A DNA stretch of 56,018 bases, taken from the NCBI GenBank assembly GCA_021107945.1, contig JAIORV010000109.1:1-56018 (forward strand). The letters run 5' to 3'. The notes under the pieces were generated by a model. The model searched no databases. It worked only from the letters and a program-made list of their open reading frames with translations, and was not told the DNA's origin. The translations under genes and the position numbers were made by a program. Origin of the DNA: Vulcanimicrobiota bacterium. GTDB taxonomy: Bacteria > Vulcanimicrobiota > JAJTBE01. How positions within the stretch are numbered: the first letter of the stretch is position 1; every line of letters starts with the position of its first letter. This document shows, in pieces, positions 16,084 to 25,059 of this stretch.

Positions 16084-16572
16084 ATGAAAAGAATTGTAAA
16101 GTGTTTTCTATTTATAATAATCGTGCTGTTTTCCGTGTTTCCCGCCGGTGAGTCCCTGGCCGATCAGATGATTGTACCCGGGGAGAGAATTGGGAATATG
16201 CATATCGGCATGAAAAAGCAGGAGATGTTAAAGATACTGGGACAACCTGACAAATCTGTGCTAACCACAGCAGAGGGATTCAGGGAATATCAATATATGG
16301 AGAAACACCTGCTTATTATAGATATAGACCCGGGAACCGACAGAATAAAGTATATAGCCACGGGTATCAGTTCCGGCTATAGCACAAAAAACGGGTTGCA
16401 GGTCGGGATTGCAGCTAAATCTGTGACTGATATTATGGGGAATGTAAAGCCTGTAAAGGTAAGCGGAAATGCTTATTCTCTCAAATATCCAAAACAGGGG
16501 ATCGAGTTTATAATAAGGAAAAAAAATGGCGGGGAAAAGGTCTTCATAATAATAATAAAAGCAAAAAAGTGA
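16084..16572 (+). CDS. Exported BamE/SmpA-like small protein 1
   Basis: 162 aa from ATG 16084, chosen because GGAGG is 5 bases upstream and a signal peptide follows at once (MKRIVKCFLFIIIVLFSVFP to about residue 27). The mature part opens with IVPGERIGNMHIGMKKQEML and KILGQPD, the pattern of the BamE/SmpA/OmlA fold (a hydrophobic strand, GM-x(2)-eevl-x(2)-lGxPd). A second half (TKNGLQVGIAAKSVTDIMG) repeats the idea. There is no lipobox. Followed after 18 bases by a paralogue, so the pair is a tandem duplication. The function is unknown. Confidence 0.78.
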   Translation: MKRIVKCFLFIIIVLFSVFPAGESLADQMIVPGERIGNMHIGMKKQEMLKILGQPDKSVLTTAEGFREYQYMEKHLLIIDIDPGTDRIKYIATGISSGYSTKNGLQVGIAAKSVTDIMGNVKPVKVSGNAYSLKYPKQGIEFIIRKKNGGEKVFIIIIKAKK

Positions 16573-16590
16573 TGATGCCGGGAGGTAATT

Positions 16591-17100
16591 ATGAAAAAAA
16601 GAAAATTTGTTCTAACATTCTTGCTGTTATTCGTTGCTGCCTGTCTTCTGCCTGCTTTTGCGGCAGGCTCAATAACGCCGGGCGCGGGAATAGGTAAGGC
16701 GAAACTTGGAATGGGACCCAACCAGGTGAAAAATACTTTAGGTAAACCTGTGGGAAAACCGGCAATAACAAAGGAAGGTCTCGTCCCCCTTGATTACAAT
16801 CCCACTCATGGATTGAGAATATTTATGGACCCTAAAACCAAAAAGGTTGTCAAGATCAGGTTTGATGCGGCCGGTCCACATAAAGACAGGTATAGACTTT
16901 CCAATGGACTGGGCTTGCTCTCAATATATAGCGATATTGTAAAGAAAATGGGAAAAGGCTCTTTGTCAGATAAAGGAGTAACGAGCAAGGGAAATAAAAA
17001 GTACATGTTAGATTATTCAGGTAGGGGAATCGAATTTCACCTTGTCCAGGTAAAAGGCAAAAAATTTGTATATGCAATAATTGTTAAGAACAAAAGATAG
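16591..17100 (+). CDS. Exported BamE/SmpA-like small protein 2
   Basis: 169 aa with a signal peptide (MKKRKFVLTFLLLFVAACLL, cleavage likely near PAFA). The mature N-terminus SITPGAGIGKAKLGMGPNQVKNTLGKP matches the same IGxxxLGM...LGxP signature as the preceding gene, and a second copy (NGLGLLSIYSDIVKKMGKGS) follows. GGGAGG precedes the ATG. It ends 3 bases from the opposing MBL-fold gene. The 'CLL' stretch is not followed by a canonical lipobox, so I call it periplasmic rather than a lipoprotein. Confidence 0.78.
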   Translation: MKKRKFVLTFLLLFVAACLLPAFAAGSITPGAGIGKAKLGMGPNQVKNTLGKPVGKPAITKEGLVPLDYNPTHGLRIFMDPKTKKVVKIRFDAAGPHKDRYRLSNGLGLLSIYSDIVKKMGKGSLSDKGVTSKGNKKYMLDYSGRGIEFHLVQVKGKKFVYAIIVKNKR

Positions 17101-17103
17101 TGT

Positions 17104-18279
17104 TCAGGGTTTGAGGAAACGGGCTTTTTTCCCGGAGCCTTCCACGGAACATCCCATTTCGAGCAGAATCGTGCATATTATTGATTTGAGGAATGCCGGA
17201 GTAACGGGGAATTGTTGCTCCAGGTGAAAATCAACGGCTCTATTATCAAATCTTTTCTTTCTCAGCTTTCGATATAGGTCATTTATCGTTTCCCCTGTTT
17301 CTCCCTCACTTTCACCGTCAAAACAGGAGATGAGAGTATCCCTGAAACTTTTGTGCCGATCAATTATCCCCTGGATAAATGTGTTTATCGAATTCATTCC
17401 CTCGCATACACCATTATGATGGCTGTCTGCCAATGTTGTTATTATTTCTTCTGTGGCAAGATCTTTTATGGTGGACATATTCTTGATGGCTAATTCACTT
17501 TTTGGATGATTGGGCAGCGTCGGGAAAAGGTCAATCGTGAGATCCCCTGATATCAGTAATTTTTTCCCGGGGAAGAGTATCATTATATGATCAGGACTGT
17601 GACTCTCCTCGGCCCAGATAACCGCCTCATCAATTGTCCAACCCTTCAGTGTCCTCGGACCCAGGTCTATCGAAACCACATCACTTGACATTCTTAATTC
17701 TTCAACATTGCCGGAGCCTATTTTAATCAAGCCCATATCATCACGTTTTAAAAACTCCCCTGTCTCAGGCGAAGACTCGACTGGATCGTACTTCTTCAGG
17801 ACTGATCCGACCAATTTATCGAGGTTTGTTTGTCTTGAGCCGATGGACATGAGTCTCGTGAAAAATCTCCAGGGCGGTGGAGGCCCCTCGAATACATCGT
17901 AGTATCTGTCAGTCTCTCTGAATACATTCAGGAGGTAGCTATATGGATCCCCCAGCGTCTTTTCGCCGGCTTCATGCATCAGGTGATGTTTTTCATCGAA
18001 TCCTTCCAGGCTCATTATCGATTTATTATTGCCAACATGATCAATATGGGTATGGGTATTGATAAGTACAAGCTTTTTTGCATCTCCCCGGAGTTGATTC
18101 ACCGCTTTTTGCAGCATCTCTTTCATGCTTTTTCCCGCACCCGTATCTATAACGAAAAGCGTACTTCCTTCTCTTACCACGAATGTATTTGGCACAAAAG
18201 GCTTGAAAAAACAATTAACCTTATTGTCACCGGGGCACATTAGAACATCTTCCATTATCGGGACAGGTTCTTTTGGCAT
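17104..18279 (-). CDS. Metallo-beta-lactamase-fold hydrolase
   Basis: 391 aa. Start at ATG 18279 has AAGGAGA 6 bases upstream; the in-frame ATG at 18345 has none. The two-metal site is intact: THTHIDHVGNN (HxHxDH, about residue 80), a later SGDLTID (metal Asp) and ADSHHNG near position 280. Residues about 100-200 form an insertion (YSYLLNVFRETDRYYDVFEG) that would cover the active site. The C-terminal third (after about 290) is helical with a winged-helix-like end (PVTPAFLKSIICTILLEMGC). This lay-out resembles MBL hydrolases with C-terminal HTH-like tails; the substrate is not predictable. No signal peptide. Confidence 0.87.
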   Translation of the reverse strand: MPKEPVPIMEDVLMCPGDNKVNCFFKPFVPNTFVVREGSTLFVIDTGAGKSMKEMLQKAVNQLRGDAKKLVLINTHTHIDHVGNNKSIMSLEGFDEKHHLMHEAGEKTLGDPYSYLLNVFRETDRYYDVFEGPPPPWRFFTRLMSIGSRQTNLDKLVGSVLKKYDPVESSPETGEFLKRDDMGLIKIGSGNVEELRMSSDVVSIDLGPRTLKGWTIDEAVIWAEESHSPDHIMILFPGKKLLISGDLTIDLFPTLPNHPKSELAIKNMSTIKDLATEEIITTLADSHHNGVCEGMNSINTFIQGIIDRHKSFRDTLISCFDGESEGETGETINDLYRKLRKKRFDNRAVDFHLEQQFPVTPAFLKSIICTILLEMGCSVEGSGKKARFLKP

Positions 18280-18423
18280 GGGGAATCTCCTTATAGTTTT
18301 CTTTGTTTTCTTTGATTCTTTGTGCTTTTGTTCAATCCCTTCCAATAATCAGGAGCTGAATAAGGTTGCTGTTTACACCAAATACCACGGAATTTAAAAA
18401 TCATAGCCATTTTTATTTGCCTA

Positions 18424-18457
18424 TCCTCTGCGTCCTCTGCGCTCTCTGCAGTGAATA
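18424..18457. repeat. CTCTGCG-family dispersed repeat
   Basis: CCTCTGCGTCCTCTGCG then CTCTCTGCAGTGAATA, between the MBL-fold gene and the transglycosylase gene. One of about eleven sites of this family in the window. Confidence 0.8.
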
Positions 18458-18467
18458 GCAATAATAA

Positions 18468-19406
18468 CTATTTCTTTTTCCTGACCTTATAGTAAAGGGC
18501 GCATACGATATTTACATATTCTATGGTCTCTCTGTAAGGGGGTATTCCTCCGTACTTCGCCACTGCCCCGGGTCCGGCGTTATAACTTGCAAGAGCAAAG
18601 ACAACCGGCGTTCCGCTTTTTTGCCACCTTTTCATCTGGTACATCAGGTATCGGACGGATCCATCAATGTTCTGGTCCGGATTATGTGGATTTACACCCA
18701 GCATCGACGCCGTTCCGGGCATCAGTTGTCCAAGTCCTATTGCGCCCACAGGGGAGATTGCCCTCATATTAAAAGCGGACTCCACACTCATAAGCGCTGT
18801 GATAAGGAAGGGATCCTGCTTGTATTTTTTGCTGTAATATACAATCCTGTTTGCTATAAATCTTGCATTTTTGGAAGAGACTCCCCGGTTGTAATAGCGT
18901 ATCCAATTGTATATCCTCGCCGATATTACCTTGCTTGATGCTTTAAGAGGGATAAGCCCGGGGATGGAGTCAACCGGATCATCGACTATTTCCTGCCTGA
19001 TTGCAGTTGTTATCTCGTTTAAAACAAGGTGGGAAAATCGTCCCTTTTTCACAAGGATCATGCCTTTTACCTGTACATAATCGCCCACTTTGTATCGAAT
19101 GCCTCTCCCGGAGAGAACTTTTAACTCGTCGTTGGAATCAAGTTTCAGGATATATTCAAAATAGGCGTCGTTGGGATTCTTACTTATGATTTCACCCTGC
19201 CATATCACAGTTTTTCCCGAATAATTGAAAACTTCATCGGAGCCGTCCGAGTCTTTCAACTCTGTAAATGAAAAACTCATAACCTTCCCCTCGCGCCCCA
19301 GAACCTCCTGACTCCCGGCATGGCAAACCTGTGATGAGTTAAATGTTAAAACAAGGAAGATTAAAATCAATGTTCTTGTCGTAGTTATAATATCGTTTTG
19401 TTTCAT
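18468..19406 (-). CDS. Lytic murein transglycosylase with N-terminal OB-like domain
   Basis: 312 aa periplasmic peptidoglycan lyase. After a signal peptide (about 1-30) comes a small beta domain ([18 protein letters not shown] ... [15 protein letters not shown]) with OB-fold character. The SLT family 1 domain runs from about 195: [19 protein letters not shown] (catalytic Glu in the ESAF motif), [20 protein letters not shown], and [17 protein letters not shown]. All three SLT motifs are intact. The OB-like addition before SLT is less usual. It is alone on its transcript. Confidence 0.92.
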   Translation of the reverse strand: MKQNDIITTTRTLILIFLVLTFNSSQVCHAGSQEVLGREGKVMSFSFTELKDSDGSDEVFNYSGKTVIWQGEIISKNPNDAYFEYILKLDSNDELKVLSGRGIRYKVGDYVQVKGMILVKKGRFSHLVLNEITTAIRQEIVDDPVDSIPGLIPLKASSKVISARIYNWIRYYNRGVSSKNARFIANRIVYYSKKYKQDPFLITALMSVESAFNMRAISPVGAIGLGQLMPGTASMLGVNPHNPDQNIDGSVRYLMYQMKRWQKSGTPVVFALASYNAGPGAVAKYGGIPPYRETIEYVNIVCALYYKVRKKK

Positions 19407-19784
19407 AGAATATCACTTCCTGGATGGGAATAGAAAGTTTTAATTTACACTATTTTCTTATTCCACTGTCCGGCGGCTTTCGCAATTCCGGTTATCTGAT
19501 TGATAATAGTTCTGTTCAGAGGGTTGGGGTATGTGTGAAAGATAATTCTATCACATTATGCTTCAATGTTGATCTCATATTAGCAAACACATGAATTTTC
19601 AACCGTTACTTAAAATTACCTTCTTTTCGATAGCACACAGTATGATCTATGGTAATGCGTTTATTGAAACAGGAAAAATTGGAATGATTGAAGAAATGTT
19701 AAAATAGGTATGAGGTTTGCCTGGGATCATAACTGATTCCGGGTATTTGGGCTTCTACCTTTAATTATCCTACAGGGGGCGAAA
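19407..19784. other. Divergent intergenic region, transglycosylase / NSS transporter
   Basis: 378 bp with no repeat family and no persuasive short gene. It must contain promoters for both flanking genes. A weak TTGGAA (19679) with TAAAAT (19700) lies about 80 bases before the transporter, but the 15-base spacing is short. Confidence 0.4.
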
Positions 19785-22043
19785 ATGAAAAAAGAAAGAG
19801 AACAGTGGGGATCCAAGCTCGGGCTGGTTCTGGCAATGGCCGGCAACGCTGTGGGACTGGGTAATTTCTTGCGCTTCCCGATGCAGGCGGCAAGAAACGG
19901 CGGAGGGGCATTCATGATCCCGTACGTCATAGCTTTCCTTTTGCTGGGTCTTCCGCTGATGTTTGTGGAATGGTCGATGGGAAGGTTCGGTGGAGGTAAG
20001 GGGCACGCTACACTTCCGGGAATATTCGGCTGCATAAAAAACAGCAGACTCTTCAGGTGGTTAGGAGTAATGGGTGTATGGATTCCGCTGTTTATAGCTT
20101 CATACTATGTGTTTATCGAGTCATGGGCGCTGGGATATTCTTTTTTCTCGTTTTTTCAACCCTGGGGCGAGCCTACACAAGTAAATCTGACAAATTTTTT
20201 CAATGCATATACATCTTATTCGCCAAAAACCGCAGGTACTTTCATTGCCGCATATGTGATATTCCTCATAACAATAAGTATAAACTCGTATATTTTGTAT
20301 AAAGGTATATCAAAAGGCATTGAAAAAGTCGCAAAAATAATGATGCCTGCGCTTTTCATTTTTGCCGTAATTCTCCTCGGACGCGTAATAACCCTGGGAA
20401 TACCCAATCCCGGCATAAGCGAGGGGGAGGTCAGAAATTGGAGTCAGATAACTACTACGCTCAAGAGTCACAATACTCCTGAGTCGGCGAGAACATGGGA
20501 ATTACTTGATAACAAAACAAAAATGGCAATAGACTCGGGCTTCTCGAAATTTAAAATAGAGGACATAACCAACTGGTCAGTATTCCTGGCGGGATTGAAG
20601 ACCGGAAAAACTCCGGTGTATAAACACTTTTATAACTCGTTTGATGAGAGAAGTCAGAATATAATAAAAGAATGGAAATCAGGCGACACAATAAATATTG
20701 AAGCGAAAAAGACAATAGTATTGGGACTGAACAGCCTGATTGTAAGAAAAGATTTCTATAACAAGGAAGCATTCAAGGGATTTTCACCCGGTAGTGAGGG
20801 GACGATGTTAATAGAAAAGGGAAGCGAAGAATCCAGCGGGGTGGAAATACGCAGGTTAAACAGGCTTCTTGTCGAGGTATTATACCCCAAGCATGTTAAA
20901 AAAAGTCATATTGTTATCCTCGAGGGACTTAACGGGGTGATTGAAAATAAGAACCTTTATTCCCCGGAGGTATTCGGTAATATAAATCTTGAGGGTAAGA
21001 GCAAGATTCTTTTTGAGAAATTGCTGAAGAAAGGGCCTGAAAATCTTGCCGATAACGATCTTCACAAGTTCAACCGACTTCTCGTTGAAACTGTTTTCCC
21101 CGGAGCGATTGATACGGTGGCTGTAAAAGATATCTCCAGCGGGTTTGGCTTCATGTGGAATCCCGATTTCTCACAAATCGGTAAGTTCGAAATTTGGCTT
21201 GCCGCGGCGGGGCAGATATTCTTTACCCTGTCCCTGGGAATGGGAGCGATTGCCTGTTACGCCTCGTATGTGAAGAAGAATGACGATATAGTCTCTGCGG
21301 GATTGACCACTGCCCTGACGAACGAATCCTGCGAGGTAATCCTGGGTGGATCCATTGCGATTCCCCTGGCAGTGGCGTTTTTTGGACTGACTGCGGCCCA
21401 GATGATCGCAAAGGGATCCGGGTTCGGACTGGCGTTTATCTCAATGCCCCTCGTGTTTACGAAGATGCCCTTTGGGCAGGTCTTCGGGTTTGCCTGGTTC
21501 GGGCTCCTGTTTTTTGCGGGTATAACCTCATCCCTTGCAATGGGGCAGATCGTGGTGGCATTCCTGGAGGAGCTCGGCGGATTAACACGAAAGCACGCGG
21601 TTTTACTTGCTATGGGAACCGTCTTCATCCTGGCACACCTTGCCATTCTTGGAAATGGCGGTATGGATGCGATGGACTACTGGGCGGGCACATTCGGTCT
21701 TTGCCTCTTCGCTCTTGTCGAGATAGTCCTCTGGGTACACGTTTTTAAGGCAAGGAGAGTATGGAGAGAGTTGATCCGGGGCTCAAAAATAAAGCTCTGG
21801 AGAGGCGTCATATATGTGATGGCATTTATCTCACCGGTATATCTCGCCGTAATCTTCATTGGGTGGATCTATCAGTCGGGATACAAGGTTCTGATAATGG
21901 AGGGCATACCTCTCGAGCAGAGAATTACCCGTTGGATTGTCAGAGGCGTTATGTTACTGATTTTCATAGTAATAGGTTGGATCTCAACACGGAATATGGG
22001 TAAAGAAGAAGAAGAATGCGAAACAGGGGAGGTGGTATCATGA
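19785..22043 (+). CDS. Neurotransmitter:sodium symporter (NSS/SNF) family transporter with large insertion
   Basis: Sodium-coupled amino-acid-type importer of the LeuT fold. The TM1 signature WGSKLGLVLAMAGNAVGLGN and FLRFPMQAARNGGGAF is textbook, TM2 PLMFVEWSMGRFGGG follows, and later helices include SLGMGAIACYASY and GITSSLAMGQ. Usual prokaryotic members have about 450-520 residues; this has 752. The excess is a hydrophilic block at about residues 210-450, between TM5 and TM6, predicted to be on the outer face. It contains two similar motifs, RRLNRLLVEVLYP and HKFNRLLVETVFP. The last codon overlaps the start of the small partner gene (ATGA). Substrate unknown; methionine/alanine or branched amino acids are possible by analogy with MetPS. 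Confidence 0.93.
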   Translation: MKKEREQWGSKLGLVLAMAGNAVGLGNFLRFPMQAARNGGGAFMIPYVIAFLLLGLPLMFVEWSMGRFGGGKGHATLPGIFGCIKNSRLFRWLGVMGVWIPLFIASYYVFIESWALGYSFFSFFQPWGEPTQVNLTNFFNAYTSYSPKTAGTFIAAYVIFLITISINSYILYKGISKGIEKVAKIMMPALFIFAVILLGRVITLGIPNPGISEGEVRNWSQITTTLKSHNTPESARTWELLDNKTKMAIDSGFSKFKIEDITNWSVFLAGLKTGKTPVYKHFYNSFDERSQNIIKEWKSGDTINIEAKKTIVLGLNSLIVRKDFYNKEAFKGFSPGSEGTMLIEKGSEESSGVEIRRLNRLLVEVLYPKHVKKSHIVILEGLNGVIENKNLYSPEVFGNINLEGKSKILFEKLLKKGPENLADNDLHKFNRLLVETVFPGAIDTVAVKDISSGFGFMWNPDFSQIGKFEIWLAAAGQIFFTLSLGMGAIACYASYVKKNDDIVSAGLTTALTNESCEVILGGSIAIPLAVAFFGLTAAQMIAKGSGFGLAFISMPLVFTKMPFGQVFGFAWFGLLFFAGITSSLAMGQIVVAFLEELGGLTRKHAVLLAMGTVFILAHLAILGNGGMDAMDYWAGTFGLCLFALVEIVLWVHVFKARRVWRELIRGSKIKLWRGVIYVMAFISPVYLAVIFIGWIYQSGYKVLIMEGIPLEQRITRWIVRGVMLLIFIVIGWISTRNMGKEEEECETGEVVS

Positions 22044-22183
22044 ATCTAGCTGGATGGATATTCCTGGTAACATTCTGGACGATTCTAATAGTATCCACTT
22101 ACTGGAGCTACAGGGTCCTCCTCAGCGAGCCCAACATCCCCAGGGACCTGCTTGAGGACGAGATGACAAGACCGGGAAAATAG
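22040..22183 (+). CDS. NSS transporter small subunit (MetS-like), 47 aa
   Basis: A short gene easily missed: ATG 22040 overlaps the transporter stop in an ATGA arrangement, with AGGTGG just upstream. The product begins MNLAGWIFLVTFWTILIVST, a single hydrophobic helix, then YWSYRVLLSE and an acidic tail (PRDLLEDEMTRPGK). A tiny single-TM partner encoded straight after an NSS gene matches the MetS small subunit described with MetP in Corynebacterium. Function by analogy: assembly or activity of the transporter. Confidence 0.82.
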   Translation: MNLAGWIFLVTFWTILIVSTYWSYRVLLSEPNIPRDLLEDEMTRPGK

Positions 22184-22589
22184 TCGATATATATTTATTT
22201 TATATTAACCCTAAAAATGCATTTGGAATCTTGTAATTACCGTATTGTAACTTTCTGCCGGGGAAATAGTCCATTTATCACCGGTATAAAATTATATCGG
22301 AGAATGCCTAAAAATTGATGCGATTAATTGGCAGTGAACCCTCGTACACAATCAAATCTCTGCGCCCTCCGCGTCCTCTGCGTTGAATAAAAAAGCATTA
22401 TCCGGGTTAAAAGCATCATCCGGGTAAAAAAACGGCGGAATCGCTTTTTGGGACGATTCCGCCATAAAGGCTGGTCTGCTATGTCATGGGGGATATTAAT
22501 TTCGGTTACTGTAGAGAGAGTATCTTTAAGAAGTATCACCCCATACAATCTTTTTAATTAAGATCCGCCAATTTATCGGATCTTATCTG
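22184..22589. other. Convergent intergenic region between NSS operon and gdhA
   Basis: Holds a CTCTGCG-family repeat (about 22358-22389: CTCTGCGCCCTCCGCGTCCT then CTGCGTTGAATAAA), a short direct repeat (AGCATTATCCGGGT / AGCATCATCCGGGT), the gdhA terminator (22425-22463) and a further hairpin AAGATCCG/CGGATCTT at about 22559-22583. No gene is supported. Confidence 0.7.
22425..22463 (-). terminator. Rho-independent terminator downstream of gdhA
   Basis: On the minus strand GGCGGAATCG and CGATTCCGCC make a perfect 10-bp stem, followed by a run of seven T. It lies about 130 bases past the glutamate dehydrogenase stop. Confidence 0.85.
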
Positions 22590-23888
22590 TTATGGAAATA
22601 TTCCTCTTGTCCTATAGACTTCCTGGATAGATGACAGCGCCACGATATACGCACCGGTGCGCCAGTCAGTATTGAACTCCTGTGAAGTATTCTTGACCTT
22701 TTTGTATGCGTTTATAACCTTTTTCCTGAGTCTTTCGTCAACTTCTTCCAGCTCCCATGATTCGCTTCTCTTATTCTGAAGCCATTCAAAGTAACTGACG
22801 ATAACTCCGCCACCGTTGCAAAGTATGTCGGGGAGAAGATCGATATTCTTCTCCTGGAGAATCCCGTCACCTTCGATGTCGGTGGGTCCGTTTGCTCCTT
22901 CTGCAACCAGTTTTACATTCAGCAACGGAGCGGTTTCCGCTGTAATCTGATTTTCAAGAGCGGCCGGTATAAATATGTCCGCCTTTGTCTTGAAGAACGA
23001 CTCATGATCAACAGGTTCCGCGGCGGGATAACCGTGAACTCCCTTGCGTTCCTTGACGTAGATGGCGAGTTTGTCTGGGTCAATGCCTTCAGGATTTGAA
23101 ATAGCGCCCGTATGATCCTCAACGGCAACAAGCTTTGAGCCAAAAGGCTTCAACAGTTTTGCCGCCCAGGATCCCACATTACCGAATCCCTGAATCATAT
23201 ATGTTGCATTGTTTAGATCGAAATTTTTATCTTTCGCCCACTGTTCAATACAGAAGACAGTTCCCTGACCGGTGGCCTTATCACGTCCCTGGCTTCCACC
23301 TGAAGCTATTGGTTTTCCCGTTACAATATGTATAGATCGGTTTCTCTCCTGTGGTGTAACCGAGGAAAGGTATGTATCCAGGATCCAGGCCATGATCTGT
23401 GAATTGGTGTTGACATCGGGAGCGGGAATGTCATATTCAGGTCCGATGTTTCCATTAAGTGCATAAGTAAATCGCCTGGTGATTCTTTCCATTTCACCAA
23501 ATGAGTGCTTTGAAGGATCAAAAGCGATTCCTCCCTTGGCGCCCCCGAAAGGTATTCCGGCAATGGCACATTTCCATGTCATCCATGTTGCCAGTGCTCT
23601 TACCTCGTCAATATCGACCGCCGGGTGATACCTGAGACCGCCCTTGTAGGGACCAAGAACATTGTTGTGTTGTACACGATAACCCGTGAACATCTCAATC
23701 CGGCCGTTGTCCATTATTGCCGGGAAATGGACAATAATCTCGTTTGTCGTCGTCGCCAGGATCTTACGAATGTCCGGATCCAGATCCATCAGGTCGGATG
23801 CTTTGTTAAACTGCTGAGTAACGTTTTCATAAACGTTTCTTTTTATCGCAGGTTTTTGAGTTATTTTATCTGCTATAGCTAATTCCAT
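22590..23888 (-). CDS. gdhA: Glutamate dehydrogenase (NAD(P)-dependent)
   Basis: 432-aa hexameric-type enzyme interconverting glutamate and 2-oxoglutarate plus ammonia. The active-site motif PFGGAKGGI (catalytic Lys), the substrate region YRVQHNNVLGPYKGGLRYH, PAPDVNTNSQIMAWILDTY and the Rossmann loop GFGNVGSWAA are all present. Start chosen at ATG 23888, with AGGAGG 11 bases upstream. The longer frame would run into the upstream Cys-rich gene. That gene ends 19 bases before, so the two form an operon. Length and motifs match the archaeal/clostridial GdhA branch. Cofactor preference cannot be fixed from what I can see. Confidence 0.96.
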   Translation of the reverse strand: MELAIADKITQKPAIKRNVYENVTQQFNKASDLMDLDPDIRKILATTTNEIIVHFPAIMDNGRIEMFTGYRVQHNNVLGPYKGGLRYHPAVDIDEVRALATWMTWKCAIAGIPFGGAKGGIAFDPSKHSFGEMERITRRFTYALNGNIGPEYDIPAPDVNTNSQIMAWILDTYLSSVTPQERNRSIHIVTGKPIASGGSQGRDKATGQGTVFCIEQWAKDKNFDLNNATYMIQGFGNVGSWAAKLLKPFGSKLVAVEDHTGAISNPEGIDPDKLAIYVKERKGVHGYPAAEPVDHESFFKTKADIFIPAALENQITAETAPLLNVKLVAEGANGPTDIEGDGILQEKNIDLLPDILCNGGGVIVSYFEWLQNKRSESWELEEVDERLRKKVINAYKKVKNTSQEFNTDWRTGAYIVALSSIQEVYRTRGIFP

Positions 23889-23907
23889 TTTCTTTTCTAC
23901 CTCCTGA

Positions 23908-24243
23908 TTATTCTTCATCCATATACTCGTCACAAATCCAGACTCCACCTTCTGACCTTGGCAGGGTGCATTGCTCACAGTTCACGCAATATCTGCAGAG
24001 TCCCTTGTATTGGCTGAGTTCTTTTTCCTTTTTCCTGGTTTTTGCCTGATATAATCTCAGGGATACAACTTTCTTTCCCTGTTTTGTCCTGGGTTCGAAT
24101 CCCAGGAACTCCTCGCATTGCATGATAGGGCGGGACTGGTTTCTGGGATATGTGCAGAAGTTCAGGTTTTTACAACTTGCGCATATTCCGGGATTTTTAT
24201 TTTCTTCCTTTTTCGGAGCTATTTTTCTTACAACGGCGTCCAT
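23908..24243 (-). CDS. Cys-rich small protein with two CxxC-x5-C modules, upstream of gdhA
   Basis: 111 aa. Two similar modules: GICASCKNLNFCTYP ... MQCEEF near residues 20-45 and GLCRYCVNCEQCTLP ... WICDEY near 80-108. Each has C-x2-C-x(5 or so)-C and a later Cys before an acidic-aromatic end, a probable zinc or iron-sulfur binding knuckle. A basic linker (KQGKKVVSLRLYQAKTRKKEK) joins them. ATG 24243 follows AGGAGG with 8-base spacing. It directly precedes gdhA in the same operon. I recall similar short Cys-rich proteins in anaerobes but know no function; a redox or regulatory partner of GdhA is only a guess. Confidence 0.8.
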   Translation of the reverse strand: MDAVVRKIAPKKEENKNPGICASCKNLNFCTYPRNQSRPIMQCEEFLGFEPRTKQGKKVVSLRLYQAKTRKKEKELSQYKGLCRYCVNCEQCTLPRSEGGVWICDEYMDEE

Positions 24244-24263
24244 AAATAAAACCTCCTGTTAAT

Positions 24264-24347
24264 TTAGTCTTCACCCATGATATAGCAAACGACCTTCCAG
24301 TCTGGTTTGAAATCCTGACAGTCGAATCCAATTGCTATTTTTTTCAC
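24264..24347 (-). CDS. Possible 27-aa peptide heading the gdhA operon
   Basis: Minus-strand frame GTG 24347 to TAA 24264, product MKKIAIGFDCQDFKPDWKVV and seven more residues (CYIMGED). Its stop is 20 bases before the next gene's start, and that gene's ribosome site follows. The composition (Trp, two Cys, alternating hydrophobic) looks protein-like and the frame stays open upstream to about 24410. No ribosome site is visible before the GTG. Could be a leader peptide, a real micro-protein or chance. Confidence 0.3.
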   Translation of the reverse strand: MKKIAIGFDCQDFKPDWKVVCYIMGED

Positions 24348-24846
24348 AATAAAAGGCTCAGAAAAGCAGTCATCATCAAAAGGAGAGGTAATAAAATTGT
24401 ATCGAAATAATTATCTCTATGACATATTTTTTGAGTATTTATATCGCTTTTATCGAAATTAAGTCGGGGAAGTATGTACCGGTGGGGAGAAATTCCCCGG
24501 TTGAGAAATGTAAACCCCCAACACGTAGCCTGATCTTTGATGACATTTTTTTCAACGCAAAGACCACAGAGACCACAGAGGGTTCAAGGGATTGATAGAC
24601 AAACGGACGTATTTTCGATTGTAAACAATGAACCTCGTTTATACCTCATGTTTTTTATACTCCCAATAATAAAATAATATTATCCGGATAGTCGGCAATC
24701 ATCCTCATCGGTTTTGAAGTTTCAGATGACAGCAAAACCAATTTGGTTAAGTTTAGTTTGTAAAATTTCTTTGCGTGAACCTTTGCTTCTTTGCGGTTAA
24801 TCAAGAAAATCACCATTAATTAAAGATGTATATAAAGATAAGATCA

Positions 24847-24870
24847 CGTAGCGCGGGTTTTTAAACCCGC
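24847..24870. repeat. GCGGGTTT/AAACCCGC dispersed palindrome, copy 2 (inverted)
   Basis: CGTAGCGCGGGTTTTTAAAC followed by CCGC. Reverse complement of the copies at 1667-1690 and 50551-50574. Confidence 0.85.
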
Positions 24871-25028
24871 CTGTAAAAACTCGCCAATATATTGTGTCTA
24901 AATTTTGGGCAGGCACTATATATGGGGAGGACTGAAGACCTTAGCTACGTTTTTGGATAACCCCGGGACTGAATAGGTAATAAAGAAAAATATTTCTCAA
25001 ACAAAACAATAAATTTTGTAATAAAGTC

Positions 25029-25059
25029 TTGACAATCTAACATGAATAAGTGATATAAA
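25029..25059 (+). promoter_or_regulatory. Sigma-70-type promoter of the Met-rich NlpC/P60 gene
   Basis: A perfect TTGACA (25029-25034) and TATAAA (25054-25059), 19 bases apart; TGATAT at 25051-25056 is an alternative -10 with 16-base spacing. It lies about 50 bases upstream of the start codon. Confidence 0.6.

Noticed and set aside
22324-22548. 74-aa minus-strand frame beyond gdhA
   Set aside because: It runs through the gdhA terminator and a dispersed repeat and has no ribosome site.
24397-24462. 21-aa plus-strand TTG frame (MYRNNYLYDIFFEYLYRFYR and one more) behind AGGAG
   Set aside because: The ribosome site is good, but the product is a Tyr/Phe/Asn string expected from AT-rich DNA, and nothing nearby supports it.
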